64,000 bases of DNA from Terrabacter aerolatus (GTDB lineage Bacteria; Actinomycetota; Actinomycetes; Actinomycetales; Dermatophilaceae). The notes beneath the pieces are model-generated. The model had not been told where the DNA came from and did no database searches. It was given only the letters and a program-made list of their open reading frames with translations. Made by a program: the position numbers and the translations under genes. The stretch covers positions 46,904 to 110,903 of the forward strand of contig NZ_BJYX01000015.1 of the NCBI RefSeq assembly GCF_007991735.1. The letters run 5' to 3'. Positions 14,297 through 22,926 of the stretch are shown one piece after another (the first letter of the stretch is position 1; the number at the start of each line of letters is the position of its first letter).

Positions 14297-16552
14297 TCAG
14301 CGCAGCTTGTAGACCGACACGGTGCCCGACTGGAAGACCTTCGTCGTCAGGGACGACAGGGCGGGGGAGACCGCGCCCGCCTGTGTGTCGGCGACGAGCC
14401 AGCGCACCCCCCGGTCGCGGACGGCGCCGAGGGTGCTCGCGTCGGGGCGGGTGAACGCGGCCTGGTTGAGTGCGTAGAGTGCCGGGTCGTCGTAGCCCTT
14501 GTGGGCCGCGGCCCCGGGCAGGTAGGCCCAGCCCTCGAGGAGCACCCGGCGGCCGCCGAGACCCGAGATCCACCACTCGCGGGCGTTGCAGGTGGTGCCG
14601 GTGCCCGAGAGGCAGTGGTCGTTGGTGGCCATGACGTCGTAGAGCGGCACGTGGCCCTCGATCCAGGCCGCGGCCAGGTCCTGCGAGAGCAGGTGCGGGT
14701 TGGAGGTCGTCGGCGCCTTGCTGTGCAGGCGGAGCAGCCCCACCGACCCGGTGACGAGGAGCGGCGCGACGACCGCGCAGGCCGCGACCGGCATGAGCCA
14801 GTCCCGACCGCGGCGACGCAGCACGAGGGCGGCCACGAGGATGGCGAGCAGGACCACGGCGCAGACCGCCACCTGCCCGACGAAGGTCCACAGCTGCGCG
14901 GCCTGCGCCGCACGACCGACCGGTCGGACCCGGCCCGGCAGCGCGACGGCGGCGACCGCGGTCAGGACCCCCACGACGGCGAAGGTGGCGGCCGCGGCTC
15001 TGGCTCGCGTGCGTGAGTCGCCGACGAGCTCCCCGATGCTCCACGCCCAGAGCGCCGAGCCGAAGGGGATGGCGCCGAAGACGAAGTAGAACTGGCTGTA
15101 GCCGCCGTGGGCGATGACGAAGAACGGAAGGAACGGCGCCAGGCACAGGCCGGACAGCAGCCAGGCGGCCAGGTCGGTGCGCAGGGCCCGCTGGAAGAAG
15201 GGGATGAAGCCGGCGAGCAGACGGCCGTAGGTGAGCAGCGCGATGAGCACCAGCGCCACGAGCAGGACGGGGCCCACGCCCGGGGTGTGCACGAGACCGT
15301 CGAGCACCGGCGCGCCGAGGTTCGGTCGCGCCGTGACGATCTCGCGGTAGGGCGAGAAGAGGGACAGGGCCGAGAAGAGCTGGTAGCCCGACCCCGCGTC
15401 CCCGCCGGCCACGAACGCGAACGCGATGGCGGTCAGGACCGCCAGGACGACGCCGGACCCGATGAGGAGCAGACGGTTGCGGCGCAGGACGAGGGCGGCG
15501 AGGAAGGCGACCCCGACGCCGCCGAGCACGACCGGGAGAGCCGAGCTCTTGCTTCCGCTCGTGGCCAGGGCGGCGATGGCGGCCACGGCGAGGGTGCCCG
15601 CCGCGGGTCGACCGTCGGCCCTGACGAGGTCGACGAGCGTGATGACGAGCAGGAGCGCGAGGACCGTCGAGAACACCTGCGAGGGGGACAGGGGGTTGAG
15701 GTGGTTGCTCGCGTTGAGCAGGCCGGGCCAGAAGGTGTAGCCGAGCGTGGGGACCACGAACCAGCCGGCGAGCGCCCCGACCCAGGGGCGACCGGACACC
15801 CGGTGGGCGAGGACCGCGGTGAGCAGCACGACGAGGACGACGATGGGCAGGACCCACAGTCGCAGGAAGACGACGGCCACGTCGCTGCCGGTCATCATCG
15901 ACGAGGCGGCGATGTGCGCGTTGGAGAACCAGTGGTAGCGCAGCGTCCCGTCAGCGATCGACTGCGGCGTGAGCAGGGGCACGGAGCGGGTGGCCTCGTG
16001 CACCAGACCCATGTGCCACATGAGGTCGGGGTAGTAGGGCGCACCTGCCGGCGGAAGGGGGTAGTCGACCATGTAGCCGCGGTAGACGAGCAGCACCATG
16101 AGCATGCAGGCCAGCCCGAGGGCCACGCCGGCCCACGGGCCCCACGACTGCGTCGGGCGCGCGAGGATCCGCCGACGGGTGCCGCGGACGAGGAGCAGCG
16201 GCAGGGTCAGGACGGGCCAGGCCCACAGGGCCTGCTGCAGGTGCAGGGCCGTGAAGACGGCCCAGGCCGCCAGCTCGAGCGCCAGCCCCGTCGCCGCACC
16301 GAGGGCGAGGTCGGCCACCCACGTCGTCCGCGGGCCGCGCAGGCTGCGGTGGACGATGGTGCCGGGGGCGAGCACGCCGAGCACGACGTAGGCCACCTGC
16401 TTGGCGATGTCCGTGCCGGGGGTGTGCGACGCCGCGGCCACGGCGATCGCGGTGACGAGCACCGCGGCCGTCATGACGGGCGGCACGAGCCGGTGCAGCA
16501 CCGGCGTTGCCCCCAAGGTCGTCTCGGTGGAGGTGGGGGCGGGTGACGGCAT
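14297..16552 (-). CDS. Large polytopic membrane protein, GT-C-like
   Basis: This is a 751-residue membrane protein with about a dozen spans from residue 25 to 600, followed by a ~150-residue extracytoplasmic C-terminal domain (AWIEGHVPLYDVMATNDHC...GVRWLVADTQ). The layout, and the loop after the first spans with YYPDLMWHMGLVHEATR, resemble GT-C-fold polyprenyl-sugar transferases and related actinobacterial proteins of unknown function. It converges on the epimerase and may finish or modify the glycan outside the membrane. Activity is inferred from topology and neighbours only. The start codon overlaps one copy of the CGGCATAC word. Confidence 0.65.
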   Translation of the reverse strand: MPSPAPTSTETTLGATPVLHRLVPPVMTAAVLVTAIAVAAASHTPGTDIAKQVAYVVLGVLAPGTIVHRSLRGPRTTWVADLALGAATGLALELAAWAVFTALHLQQALWAWPVLTLPLLLVRGTRRRILARPTQSWGPWAGVALGLACMLMVLLVYRGYMVDYPLPPAGAPYYPDLMWHMGLVHEATRSVPLLTPQSIADGTLRYHWFSNAHIAASSMMTGSDVAVVFLRLWVLPIVVLVVLLTAVLAHRVSGRPWVGALAGWFVVPTLGYTFWPGLLNASNHLNPLSPSQVFSTVLALLLVITLVDLVRADGRPAAGTLAVAAIAALATSGSKSSALPVVLGGVGVAFLAALVLRRNRLLLIGSGVVLAVLTAIAFAFVAGGDAGSGYQLFSALSLFSPYREIVTARPNLGAPVLDGLVHTPGVGPVLLVALVLIALLTYGRLLAGFIPFFQRALRTDLAAWLLSGLCLAPFLPFFVIAHGGYSQFYFVFGAIPFGSALWAWSIGELVGDSRTRARAAAATFAVVGVLTAVAAVALPGRVRPVGRAAQAAQLWTFVGQVAVCAVVLLAILVAALVLRRRGRDWLMPVAACAVVAPLLVTGSVGLLRLHSKAPTTSNPHLLSQDLAAAWIEGHVPLYDVMATNDHCLSGTGTTCNAREWWISGLGGRRVLLEGWAYLPGAAAHKGYDDPALYALNQAAFTRPDASTLGAVRDRGVRWLVADTQAGAVSPALSSLTTKVFQSGTVSVYKLR

Positions 16553-16665
16553 ACGGGCGAGAATAGTTGACCGACCTCAGGCCCCCGAGCAGGCACGGTG
16601 TCGTCGCCCGGTCCCGGGCGTCACCGGTGGGCGCGGGCGCGACCTTGAGAGGCGCGTGGTGGAAC

Positions 16666-16682
16666 TGTCACTTAATGTGACA
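16666..16682. promoter_or_regulatory. Perfect inverted repeat, candidate operator for the amidase gene
   Basis: TGTCAC-TTAAT-GTGACA is a six-base perfect inverted repeat around an AT-rich centre in an otherwise GC-rich gap. It lies 39 bases before the amidase start. A second element (CGGAGG..CCTCCG hairpin) sits just upstream of the ribosome site. The regulator is unknown; half-sites of the GTGAC kind recall those of wall-stress regulators such as MtrA, which is only a suggestion. Confidence 0.45.
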
Positions 16683-16721
16683 AAAGGGACATTACGGAGG
16701 TGTCCCTCCGGAAGGAGCCCC

Positions 16722-19157
16722 ATGCGTGCACACCCCAGATCCCTGTTCCCCGCGCTCGCCGTCGCCGTGTCCGCGCTCGTCGCCGCCGGGGCGAACCCTG
16801 CCGCAGCGTCCGGCTCGATGGGCGCGTCCGCGGTCCACCCGGGGCCTGTCGCCCCGGCCACCCAGGCCGCCCGCGTGGCCGCCCCGGTCACGCCCAAGGT
16901 CACGCCCCGGGTCACGACGTTCGCCATCCCCGACACCGCTGCCGGCGCCGCCACCCCGGCGCCCGGGTCGTCCGCCGCCAGGTCACGTCGTGTCGTGGCC
17001 CAGACCCAGCACACCGGCCTGTCGTTCGACGTCGCCGGCGTGACCTTCACGGGGCGGGCACCGGCCGACCTCGAGGTGCAGGTGCGCACCCGGCAGCAGT
17101 CCACGTGGACCGGCTGGATGGACCTGCAGGTCGACCCCGAGGACGGCCCCGACACGGGTTCGCCCGAGGGGCAGCGATCGCGGGCCGGCACCGAGGCCGT
17201 CACCGCCGCCGGCTCCGACGGCATCGAGGTCCGGGTGCTGACCGGCGCCGCCACCCCCGCGGGGCTGCGGCTCGCCGTCGTCGACGCCGGGACCTCGCCG
17301 GGCGACGTCGCCGGGGCCGGAGCGGACCCCGCTGTCCAGCCGGGCGCCGCCCCGGGCGCCGCCCCGGGCATCGCGTCGGCTCCTGCCGCCACGACTCCCG
17401 GGGCCACCGCGACCACCGCGACCACGGCGACCACGGCGTCCACCACGGCGTCCACCACGGCGTCCGTCTCCCAGCCGGCGATCATCACCCGGGCCCAGTG
17501 GGGCGCCGACGAGAGCCTCATGCCGTGCCAGCCCGAGCACCTCGCCGGCTTCAAGGCGGCGGTGGTCCACCACACGGTCAACGCCAACTCCTACACCTCG
17601 GCCCAGGCGGCCTCGCTCATGCGCGGCATCTTCGCCTTCCACACGCAGAGCCGCGGCTGGTGCGACATCGGCTACAACTTCCTCGTCGACCGCTTCGGCC
17701 GCATCTACGAGGGCCGCAAGGGCAGCATCAGCGGCTTCACCCTCGGAGCCCAGTCGGGGGGCTTCAACCACGACACCCTCGGCGTCTCGGTCATCGGCGA
17801 CTTCACCTCGGTCCCGTTCCCGAGCGCGGTCCGCGCGGCCGTGGCGAGGGTCGTCGCCTGGCAGGCCGACCGCAGCGCGTTCGACCCGTCGAGCTCGGTC
17901 ACGCTGACGTCGGCGGGCAGCACGCGCTACGCGTCCGGCGTGCGGGTCACCAAGCCCCGTGTCATGGGCCACCGCGACCTCAGCCTGACCGACTGCCCCG
18001 GCAACGCGGCATACCCCCAGATCCCCGGCATCCGCTCGACGGCGGGGTCCGAGTGGCGCGCGGGCCAGTACGTCGGGCGCGCCAACCGCTACACCCCGGT
18101 GACGGCGCGACGCATCGTCGACACCCGCACGGGGCTCGGTGCCTCCAGGGCGAAGCTCGCGGCGGGAGGGTCGGTCACGATCCGTCCCTCCGGGATGCCG
18201 GCTGACGTCTCGGCCGTCACCGTCAACGTCACGACGACCGGGGCCACCCGGCTCACCTCGGTCGGCGTCGGCCCGGCCGGAGTGACCCCGAGGAGCGCGT
18301 CGGTGCTCAACACCGGACCCGGCCGCACGACCGCGGCGGCCGTGACCGTCGGTGTCGGCGCCGGTGGGGCGATCACGCTGCGCAACTCGGCCGGCGCGGT
18401 CGACCTCGTCGTCGACCTCGCGGGCTACTACTCGACCGCGTCCGCATCCGGCCTCGTGGGCAGCTTCCGCCGGGTGCTCGACACCCGTTCCGGGACCGGC
18501 GCCCCCGTCGGCCAGGTGCAGCCGGCGCGACCGCTGACGATCACGGTGCCCGGGCTCCCCGTCGGCACGCGCGCGGTCAACCTCAACCTCACGGCGACGC
18601 GGACCCAGGCCCCCGGCCACGTGACGGCGTATGCCGGCGGGTCGGCTCGTCCGTCGACGTCCAATCTCAACCTCGTCGTCGGCCAGGACGTCGCCAACCT
18701 CGCCACGGTGCCGGTGGGTCCCGGTGGCACCGTGACGATCTTCTCGACGGCGCCGACCGACGTCGTCGCCGACGTGACGGGGATCTTCGTGGCGGGCACG
18801 GGTTCGCGGTTCACGCCCGTCAGCCCGCGCCGGGTGCTCGACAGTCGCTACGGCTGGGGGGCGCCCTACGGTCCCCTCGTCGCAGGCCGGACCCTGACCG
18901 CCTCGCTGGACGGCCTGCCTGCCTCGGCGAGCGGTCTCGCGCTGTCGTTGTCGGCGACCGGGGCGACGCGTCCGACGTCTCTGACCGTCTATGCCTCCGG
19001 GACGTCGCGGCCCGGCATCTCGAATGTCAATGTCGTTCCAGGACAGGCAATCTCGGGACTCGTGGTCTCGGGCGTCCGGTCCTCGAGCCTGTCGGTGAGC
19101 AGCGCCTCGGGCTCGGTGTCGGTCATCGGTGACCTCATGGGCTACTACGGCGCCTGA
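16722..19157 (+). CDS. Secreted N-acetylmuramoyl-L-alanine amidase (PGRP/amidase_2) with C-terminal repeats
   Basis: This secreted wall hydrolase of 811 residues cleaves the MurNAc-L-Ala bond. A signal peptide spans residues 1-30 (ending NPAAASG). A domain at ~95-190 has no clear name. A Thr/Ala/Ser linker (~225-250) precedes the amidase domain (~255-450), whose zinc ligands are visible as His283 or 284 (VVHHT), His417 (MGHRD) and Cys425 (TDCPG). Three repeats then start near 457, 581 and 695, each with a (V/L)D(T/S)R motif and a GYY or DVTGIF end; this type is common in actinobacterial exoproteins. The ATG has GGAAGGAG seven bases upstream, which fixes the start. Confidence 0.88.
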   Translation: MRAHPRSLFPALAVAVSALVAAGANPAAASGSMGASAVHPGPVAPATQAARVAAPVTPKVTPRVTTFAIPDTAAGAATPAPGSSAARSRRVVAQTQHTGLSFDVAGVTFTGRAPADLEVQVRTRQQSTWTGWMDLQVDPEDGPDTGSPEGQRSRAGTEAVTAAGSDGIEVRVLTGAATPAGLRLAVVDAGTSPGDVAGAGADPAVQPGAAPGAAPGIASAPAATTPGATATTATTATTASTTASTTASVSQPAIITRAQWGADESLMPCQPEHLAGFKAAVVHHTVNANSYTSAQAASLMRGIFAFHTQSRGWCDIGYNFLVDRFGRIYEGRKGSISGFTLGAQSGGFNHDTLGVSVIGDFTSVPFPSAVRAAVARVVAWQADRSAFDPSSSVTLTSAGSTRYASGVRVTKPRVMGHRDLSLTDCPGNAAYPQIPGIRSTAGSEWRAGQYVGRANRYTPVTARRIVDTRTGLGASRAKLAAGGSVTIRPSGMPADVSAVTVNVTTTGATRLTSVGVGPAGVTPRSASVLNTGPGRTTAAAVTVGVGAGGAITLRNSAGAVDLVVDLAGYYSTASASGLVGSFRRVLDTRSGTGAPVGQVQPARPLTITVPGLPVGTRAVNLNLTATRTQAPGHVTAYAGGSARPSTSNLNLVVGQDVANLATVPVGPGGTVTIFSTAPTDVVADVTGIFVAGTGSRFTPVSPRRVLDSRYGWGAPYGPLVAGRTLTASLDGLPASASGLALSLSATGATRPTSLTVYASGTSRPGISNVNVVPGQAISGLVVSGVRSSSLSVSSASGSVSVIGDLMGYYGA

Positions 19158-19164
19158 ACGACGG

Positions 19165-19196
19165 ATCGGCCCCCTCCGTGCGCGGAGGGGGCCGAT
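19165..19196. terminator. Bidirectional intrinsic terminator
   Basis: A 14-base perfect inverted repeat with a four-base loop (arms 19165-19178 and 19183-19196) lies between the converging amidase and CoA-transferase genes. Confidence 0.8.
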
Positions 19197-19211
19197 GGCG
19201 TTCGGGGCGGC

Positions 19212-19847
19212 TCAGAGGCCGCTGATGAGCTCCGGCTCGGTCTTGTCCCGCACCTCGGCCTCGGTGACTCCGGGGGCGAGCTCGCGCAGGACCAGGCCCG
19301 CGTCGGTGACGTCGAGCACGCACAGGTCGGTGATGATGCGCTGGACGACGCCGCGCCCGGTGTAGGGAAGCGAACACTCCTTGACGATCTTGTAGGAGCC
19401 GTCCCTCGCGTTGTGCTCCATGAGGACGATGACCTTCTTGGCCCCGTGGACGAGGTCCATGGCGCCGCCCATGCCCTTGACCATCTTGCCGGGGATCATC
19501 CAGTTGGCGATGTCGCCGCCCTCGCTCACCTGCATGGCGCCGAGGATGGCGGCGTCGACCTTGCCGCCGCGGATCATCCCGAAGCTCGTGGCCGAGTCGA
19601 AGAACGCGGCCCCCTTGCGGAGGGTGACGGTCTCCTTGCCGGCGTTGATGAGGTCGGGGTCCTCGTCGCCGTCGAAGGGGTAGGCGCCGACCCCGAGGAT
19701 GCCGTTCTCGGACTGCAGCACGATCTCGACGTCGTCGGGCACGTAGTTGGGCACGAGGGTCGGCAGCCCGATGCCGAGGTTGACGTAGGCGCCGTCGGAC
19801 AGCTCGGCTGCGGCGCGCGCGGCCATCTGCTCACGGGTCAGTGCCAT
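19212..19847 (-). CDS. scoB: 3-oxoacid CoA-transferase subunit B
   Basis: This is the beta subunit (211 residues) of a succinyl-CoA:3-oxoacid CoA-transferase, which moves CoA between succinate and acetoacetate or related acids in the cytoplasm. The catalytic glutamate lies in the conserved SENGILG motif (near residue 47), and [11 protein letters not shown] is the typical later string. The ATG is one base after the stop of the alpha subunit, so the pair is co-translated. Whether the physiological substrate is acetoacetate or 3-oxoadipate (PcaJ) cannot be decided; no aromatic degradation genes are present. Confidence 0.9.
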   Translation of the reverse strand: MALTREQMAARAAAELSDGAYVNLGIGLPTLVPNYVPDDVEIVLQSENGILGVGAYPFDGDEDPDLINAGKETVTLRKGAAFFDSATSFGMIRGGKVDAAILGAMQVSEGGDIANWMIPGKMVKGMGGAMDLVHGAKKVIVLMEHNARDGSYKIVKECSLPYTGRGVVQRIITDLCVLDVTDAGLVLRELAPGVTEAEVRDKTEPELISGL

Positions 19848-19848
19848 C

Positions 19849-20667
19849 TCAGGCCTCCTGCTCGGTCGTCGTGGCGGAGTCGGTGCCGGGGGCCGCGGGG
19901 CGCGGGCGCACCGTGCGGCGCTCGATGCGCTTGTCGGTGGCCTGCTGGCGGGTGAGCGGCAGGACCCGCTGCACGAAGATGCCGGGCAGGTGGATCTCGT
20001 CGGGGTCCAGCTCCCCCGGCTCGACGAGCTCCTCGACCTCGGCCACGGTGACGCGACCGGCCATGGCGCAGAGCGGGTTGAAGTTGCGGGCGGACTGGTT
20101 GAAGACGAGGTTGCCGTGGCGGTCGCCCCTGGCGGCCCGTACGAGGCCGAAGTCGGTGGTGATCGCCTGCTCGAGGACGAAGGTCTTCGTCTCGCCCATC
20201 CACTCGAAGTCCTGGGTCTGCTTCGGGGGAGAGGCGACGGCGATGTTGCCGGCGTCGTCGTAGCGCCACGGGAGCCCGCCGTCGGCGATCTGCGTGCCGA
20301 CGCCGGTCATGGTGAAGAAGGCGCCGATGCCGGACCCTCCCGCGCGCAGGCGCTCGGCGAGCGTGCCCTGCGGCGTCAGCTCGACCTCGAGCTCACCGGA
20401 GAGGTACTGCCGCTCGAACTCCTTGTTCTCGCCGACGTACGAGCTGACCATGCGGCGGATGCGCTTGTCGCGCAGCAGGATGCCGAGGCCCCAGTCGTCG
20501 ACGCCGCAGTTGTTCGACACGGCCTCGAGGTCGGTCAGCCCGGCGTCGTGGATCGCTGCGATGAGCACGGAGGGGATGCCGCAGAGGCCGAAACCGCCGA
20601 CCGACAGCGACATTCCCTCGCTGATGCCGGCGATGGCCTCCTGGGGGGTGGAGACGACTTTGTCCAT
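19849..20667 (-). CDS. scoA: 3-oxoacid CoA-transferase subunit A
   Basis: This is the alpha subunit (272 residues). It has the glycine-rich [10 protein letters not shown] near residue 24, [11 protein letters not shown], and [10 protein letters not shown], all standard for SCOT A subunits. The ATG at 20667 is followed by the usual [10 protein letters not shown] start; a longer in-frame reading upstream is not protein-like. Upstream, TAGAGT lies seven bases from the ATG and there is no ribosome site, so the message is probably leaderless. The last ~35 residues ([15 protein letters not shown]) are an unusual disordered tail. Confidence 0.9.
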   Translation of the reverse strand: MDKVVSTPQEAIAGISEGMSLSVGGFGLCGIPSVLIAAIHDAGLTDLEAVSNNCGVDDWGLGILLRDKRIRRMVSSYVGENKEFERQYLSGELEVELTPQGTLAERLRAGGSGIGAFFTMTGVGTQIADGGLPWRYDDAGNIAVASPPKQTQDFEWMGETKTFVLEQAITTDFGLVRAARGDRHGNLVFNQSARNFNPLCAMAGRVTVAEVEELVEPGELDPDEIHLPGIFVQRVLPLTRQQATDKRIERRTVRPRPAAPGTDSATTTEQEA

Positions 20668-20674
20668 GGGTCGG

Positions 20675-20680
20675 ACTCTA
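20675..20680 (-). promoter_or_regulatory. -10 box of a probable leaderless promoter (scoAB)
   Basis: On the minus strand TAGAGT is followed by seven bases and then the ATG of scoA, leaving no room for a ribosome site. Confidence 0.5.
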
Positions 20681-20804
20681 TCCGCGCCGGTCGACCCAGA
20701 GGCCGTGGGGTCGCCCCACACGATGCGCCGGACCTGTGGTCGCCGCGCACGTATGCCGGCCGGCCCGCACCCGTGATCCGTGGGCCCGGGTGCGCGGATA
20801 GGCG

Positions 20805-20836
20805 CCCGTCGAATGACAGGTGTGTCATTCGACGGG
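20805..20836. promoter_or_regulatory. Long perfect inverted repeat between divergent genes
   Basis: Arms of 14 bases (CCCGTCGAATGACA and its complement) flank GGTG. It lies between divergent genes, about 35 bases upstream of the putative rightward promoter, so it is not an obvious terminator for either. An operator for a dimeric regulator, or a terminator of an unannotated transcript, would both fit. Confidence 0.5.
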
Positions 20837-20872
20837 CCGTCGAAGAACACCTCTGTAATTCACCGGAGTCGC

Positions 20873-20901
20873 TTGTGGTGCTTGTGACTGGAGTGCATAA
20901 A
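20873..20901 (+). promoter_or_regulatory. Candidate promoter of the VldE-like gene
   Basis: TTGTGG and CATAAA are separated by 17 bases. Transcription would start near 20908, giving a leader of about 50 bases that begins with the hairpin at 20903-20931. Confidence 0.4.
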
Positions 20902-20902
20902 T

Positions 20903-20931
20903 GGTGCGGGAGTTACCCCGGATCCCGCACC
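20903..20931 (+). promoter_or_regulatory. Hairpin at the 5' end of the VldE-like leader
   Basis: GGTGCGGGA and TCCCGCACC (nine perfect base pairs) enclose an 11-base loop. It may stabilise the message or regulate it. No known riboswitch core (for example the c-di-AMP ydaO type) was recognised. Confidence 0.35.
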
Positions 20932-20957
20932 TTCCACGTCTGCCGAAGAGGTTCACC

Positions 20958-22907
20958 ATGGCCCTGCGCCACCGCCCGCTGGGCCTCCTCCTCGCGGTGC
21001 CCGCCCTGACGGTGCCCCTGGCCGCTCAGCCGGCCGCGGCGGTCCAGGCGCCTCCGACCCGGAGCCTGCCGAGTGGCCTCGACGTCTACGTGCCCTACCA
21101 GGGCCAGACCGTGTGCGACCCCGTGCCGCGACCCGGCGTCCTGGCGTTCGCCCGGCTCATGATCTCCCACTACGGGATGGGCTCGACGGCGCTCATCGGC
21201 CGGACGTGCGGCAGCGGCCCCTCGGAACACTTCGACGGTCGGGCGTGGGACTGGATGCTCAACGTCGACAACCCCTCCCAGGAGGCTGTCGCGCAGTCGG
21301 TCCTGGCCTGGCTCACGGCGCCCGACAAGAACGGCGTCAAGGGGGCCATGGCCCGCCGGTTCGGGATCATGTACATCATCCACGACCGCAAGATGTGGCG
21401 GTCCTACGCGCCGGAGCGCGGATGGGCCCCCTACTACGGCAGCTCGCCCCACACCGACCACGTCCACTTCAGCTTCAACTACGACGGAGCCGCGGGACGC
21501 ACGTCGTGGTGGACCGGCATCCCGACGAAGAGCTACCTCACCTCGCTGCCGCCGGCGGGCTCGACCCTGCCGACGACTCCTCCCTCGACACCGACGACGC
21601 CGCTGCCCTCGACCCCCGGCGTGCTGTCACCGGGCATGCGGTCCGAGGCCGTGCGCCAACTGCAGGTCCGGCTCGGGAACCTGCCGGCCACCGGCTACTT
21701 CGGCGACCAGACGAAGGCGCGCGTCGTCGCCTACCAGGCGTTCGTCGGGCTGCCCCGCACCGGGACGGCCGACCTGCGCACGCAGGAGATCCTCGCGACC
21801 CGGGGCTGGCGGAGCGTCACGGCGGCGTACCCGACCCTGCGGGCCGGCACGACCTCGGCTGCGGTCAGGACGCTGCAGACGAAGCTCGGTTCGCTGCCGA
21901 CGACGGGCTACTACGGCAGCCTGACGCAGGCGCGGGTCACGGCCTACCAGAAGTTCGTCGGGCTGCCCCGGACCGGGGTGGCCGACCCCGTGACGCAGGC
22001 CCGGCTCTGGGTGCGCGGGTGGGGCGGAGCCGCGGCGGCTCCTGCGGCACCCGTCGCACCGGCCGCGCCGACCTACCCGACCCTGCGCCCCGGGATGACC
22101 TCGGCCGCGGTCAAGACCCTGCAGGCGAGGCTGGGTTCGCTGCCGACGACGGGCTACTACGGGACGATGACGCAGGCGCGGGTCACGGCGTACCAGAAGT
22201 TCGTCGGGCTGCCCCGGACGGGGGTGGCCGACTCGAGGACGCAGCAGGTCCTCTCATCCCGCGGCTGGTCGAGCACCGCCGCGGCCGGCGCCGCACGGAC
22301 GGCCAGCCTGGCCGTCGCCGGGGTGACCCCGGCCGTGGATTCCCCTGACAGCACGGCGGTTTCGACGGTGATCACCGCCGACCTGCGCACCACTACGACC
22401 GGGAGGGGCCCAGCCATGACCGCCTACGCGAGCACGTCGTCACGCAGCACCGCGGGGGTCGCGAGCGTCGAGGTCGGCACGAGCTACACGGCATACAAGA
22501 GCCTGACGCTGGCCACCGGCTCACGCGGTGCCGCGGTCCGGGTCCTGCAGCGGGCGCTCGGAGGGCTCGCCGTCGACGGCGTCTTCGGGACGGTGACACG
22601 CGACAAGGTGGTCTCGCTCCAGCGTTCGTTGGCCGAGCCGCAGACCGGGGTGGTGACACCGGAGCTGTGGGACGTGCTCGAGGCGCGTGACTTCCCGTTC
22701 GTGGCCGACCGGTCGACGGTGCTGCGCGCCGGGGACACGGGTCCGCAGGTGGTGGCCGTGCAACGGCTCCTCGGGGTCGGCCAGACCGGCGTCTTCGACC
22801 TCGCGACCCGTGAGGCGGTCAAGGCCGCGCAGGCGCGGGCGGGGCTTGCGAGCACCGGTGTCGTGGCGTCGCGCACCTGGTCGTTGTTCGACCGCCTGTC
22901 CGCCTGA
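20958..22907 (+). CDS. Secreted VldE-like wall protein with five peptidoglycan-binding repeats
   Basis: This is a secreted 649-residue protein. A signal peptide spans residues 1-29 (ending AQPAAAVQA). Residues ~35-190 resemble the VldE/ARB_07466-like domain seen at the C-terminus of actinobacterial NlpC-type wall enzymes, with GRAWDWM and HTDHVHFSF (~165-172), histidines and aspartates that could bind metal. Five PG-binding type 1 repeats start near 221, 291, 371, 511 and 586, separated by Pro/Ala linkers. The ATG at 20958 begins a good signal peptide after AAGAGG; an earlier in-frame ATG at 20901 lies at the putative -10 box and was rejected. Repeats 2 and 3 are almost identical in DNA. Hydrolytic activity is inferred. 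Confidence 0.75.
   Translation: MALRHRPLGLLLAVPALTVPLAAQPAAAVQAPPTRSLPSGLDVYVPYQGQTVCDPVPRPGVLAFARLMISHYGMGSTALIGRTCGSGPSEHFDGRAWDWMLNVDNPSQEAVAQSVLAWLTAPDKNGVKGAMARRFGIMYIIHDRKMWRSYAPERGWAPYYGSSPHTDHVHFSFNYDGAAGRTSWWTGIPTKSYLTSLPPAGSTLPTTPPSTPTTPLPSTPGVLSPGMRSEAVRQLQVRLGNLPATGYFGDQTKARVVAYQAFVGLPRTGTADLRTQEILATRGWRSVTAAYPTLRAGTTSAAVRTLQTKLGSLPTTGYYGSLTQARVTAYQKFVGLPRTGVADPVTQARLWVRGWGGAAAAPAAPVAPAAPTYPTLRPGMTSAAVKTLQARLGSLPTTGYYGTMTQARVTAYQKFVGLPRTGVADSRTQQVLSSRGWSSTAAAGAARTASLAVAGVTPAVDSPDSTAVSTVITADLRTTTTGRGPAMTAYASTSSRSTAGVASVEVGTSYTAYKSLTLATGSRGAAVRVLQRALGGLAVDGVFGTVTRDKVVSLQRSLAEPQTGVVTPELWDVLEARDFPFVADRSTVLRAGDTGPQVVAVQRLLGVGQTGVFDLATREAVKAAQARAGLASTGVVASRTWSLFDRLSA
21828..22232 (+). 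repeat. Near-identical direct repeats inside the PG-binding gene
   Basis: Two copies of about 159 bases (21828-21986 and 22074-22232, offset 246) encode PG-binding repeats 2 and 3 and share long identical runs. They look like a recent internal duplication and could recombine to change repeat number. Confidence 0.75.
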
Positions 22908-22926
22908 CCGCTTGCGGCTCAGGCGG
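22900..22926. terminator. Hairpin holding both stop codons of convergent genes
   Basis: CCGCCTGA and TCAGGCGG pair around an inner CCGC-TT-GCGG stem, so the two convergent stop codons (TGA at 22905-22907, TCA at 22919-22921) are paired with each other. It is probably a bidirectional terminator. Confidence 0.6.

Noticed and set aside
1..16552. Mobile element or genomic-island borders around the glycan locus
   Set aside because: No transposase, integrase, tRNA, direct-repeat ends or sharp base-composition change was seen, and the GTATGCCG word occurs inside it as elsewhere.
16401..16721. N-terminal extension of the amidase to an upstream ATG
   Set aside because: The extra residues are not protein-like, cross the operator palindrome and would bury the clear signal peptide; GGAAGGAG fixes the start at 16722.
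20837..20957. A c-di-AMP (ydaO-type) riboswitch before the VldE-like wall gene
   Set aside because: Such switches often precede actinobacterial wall hydrolases, but the conserved core strings were not found; only simple hairpins are seen.
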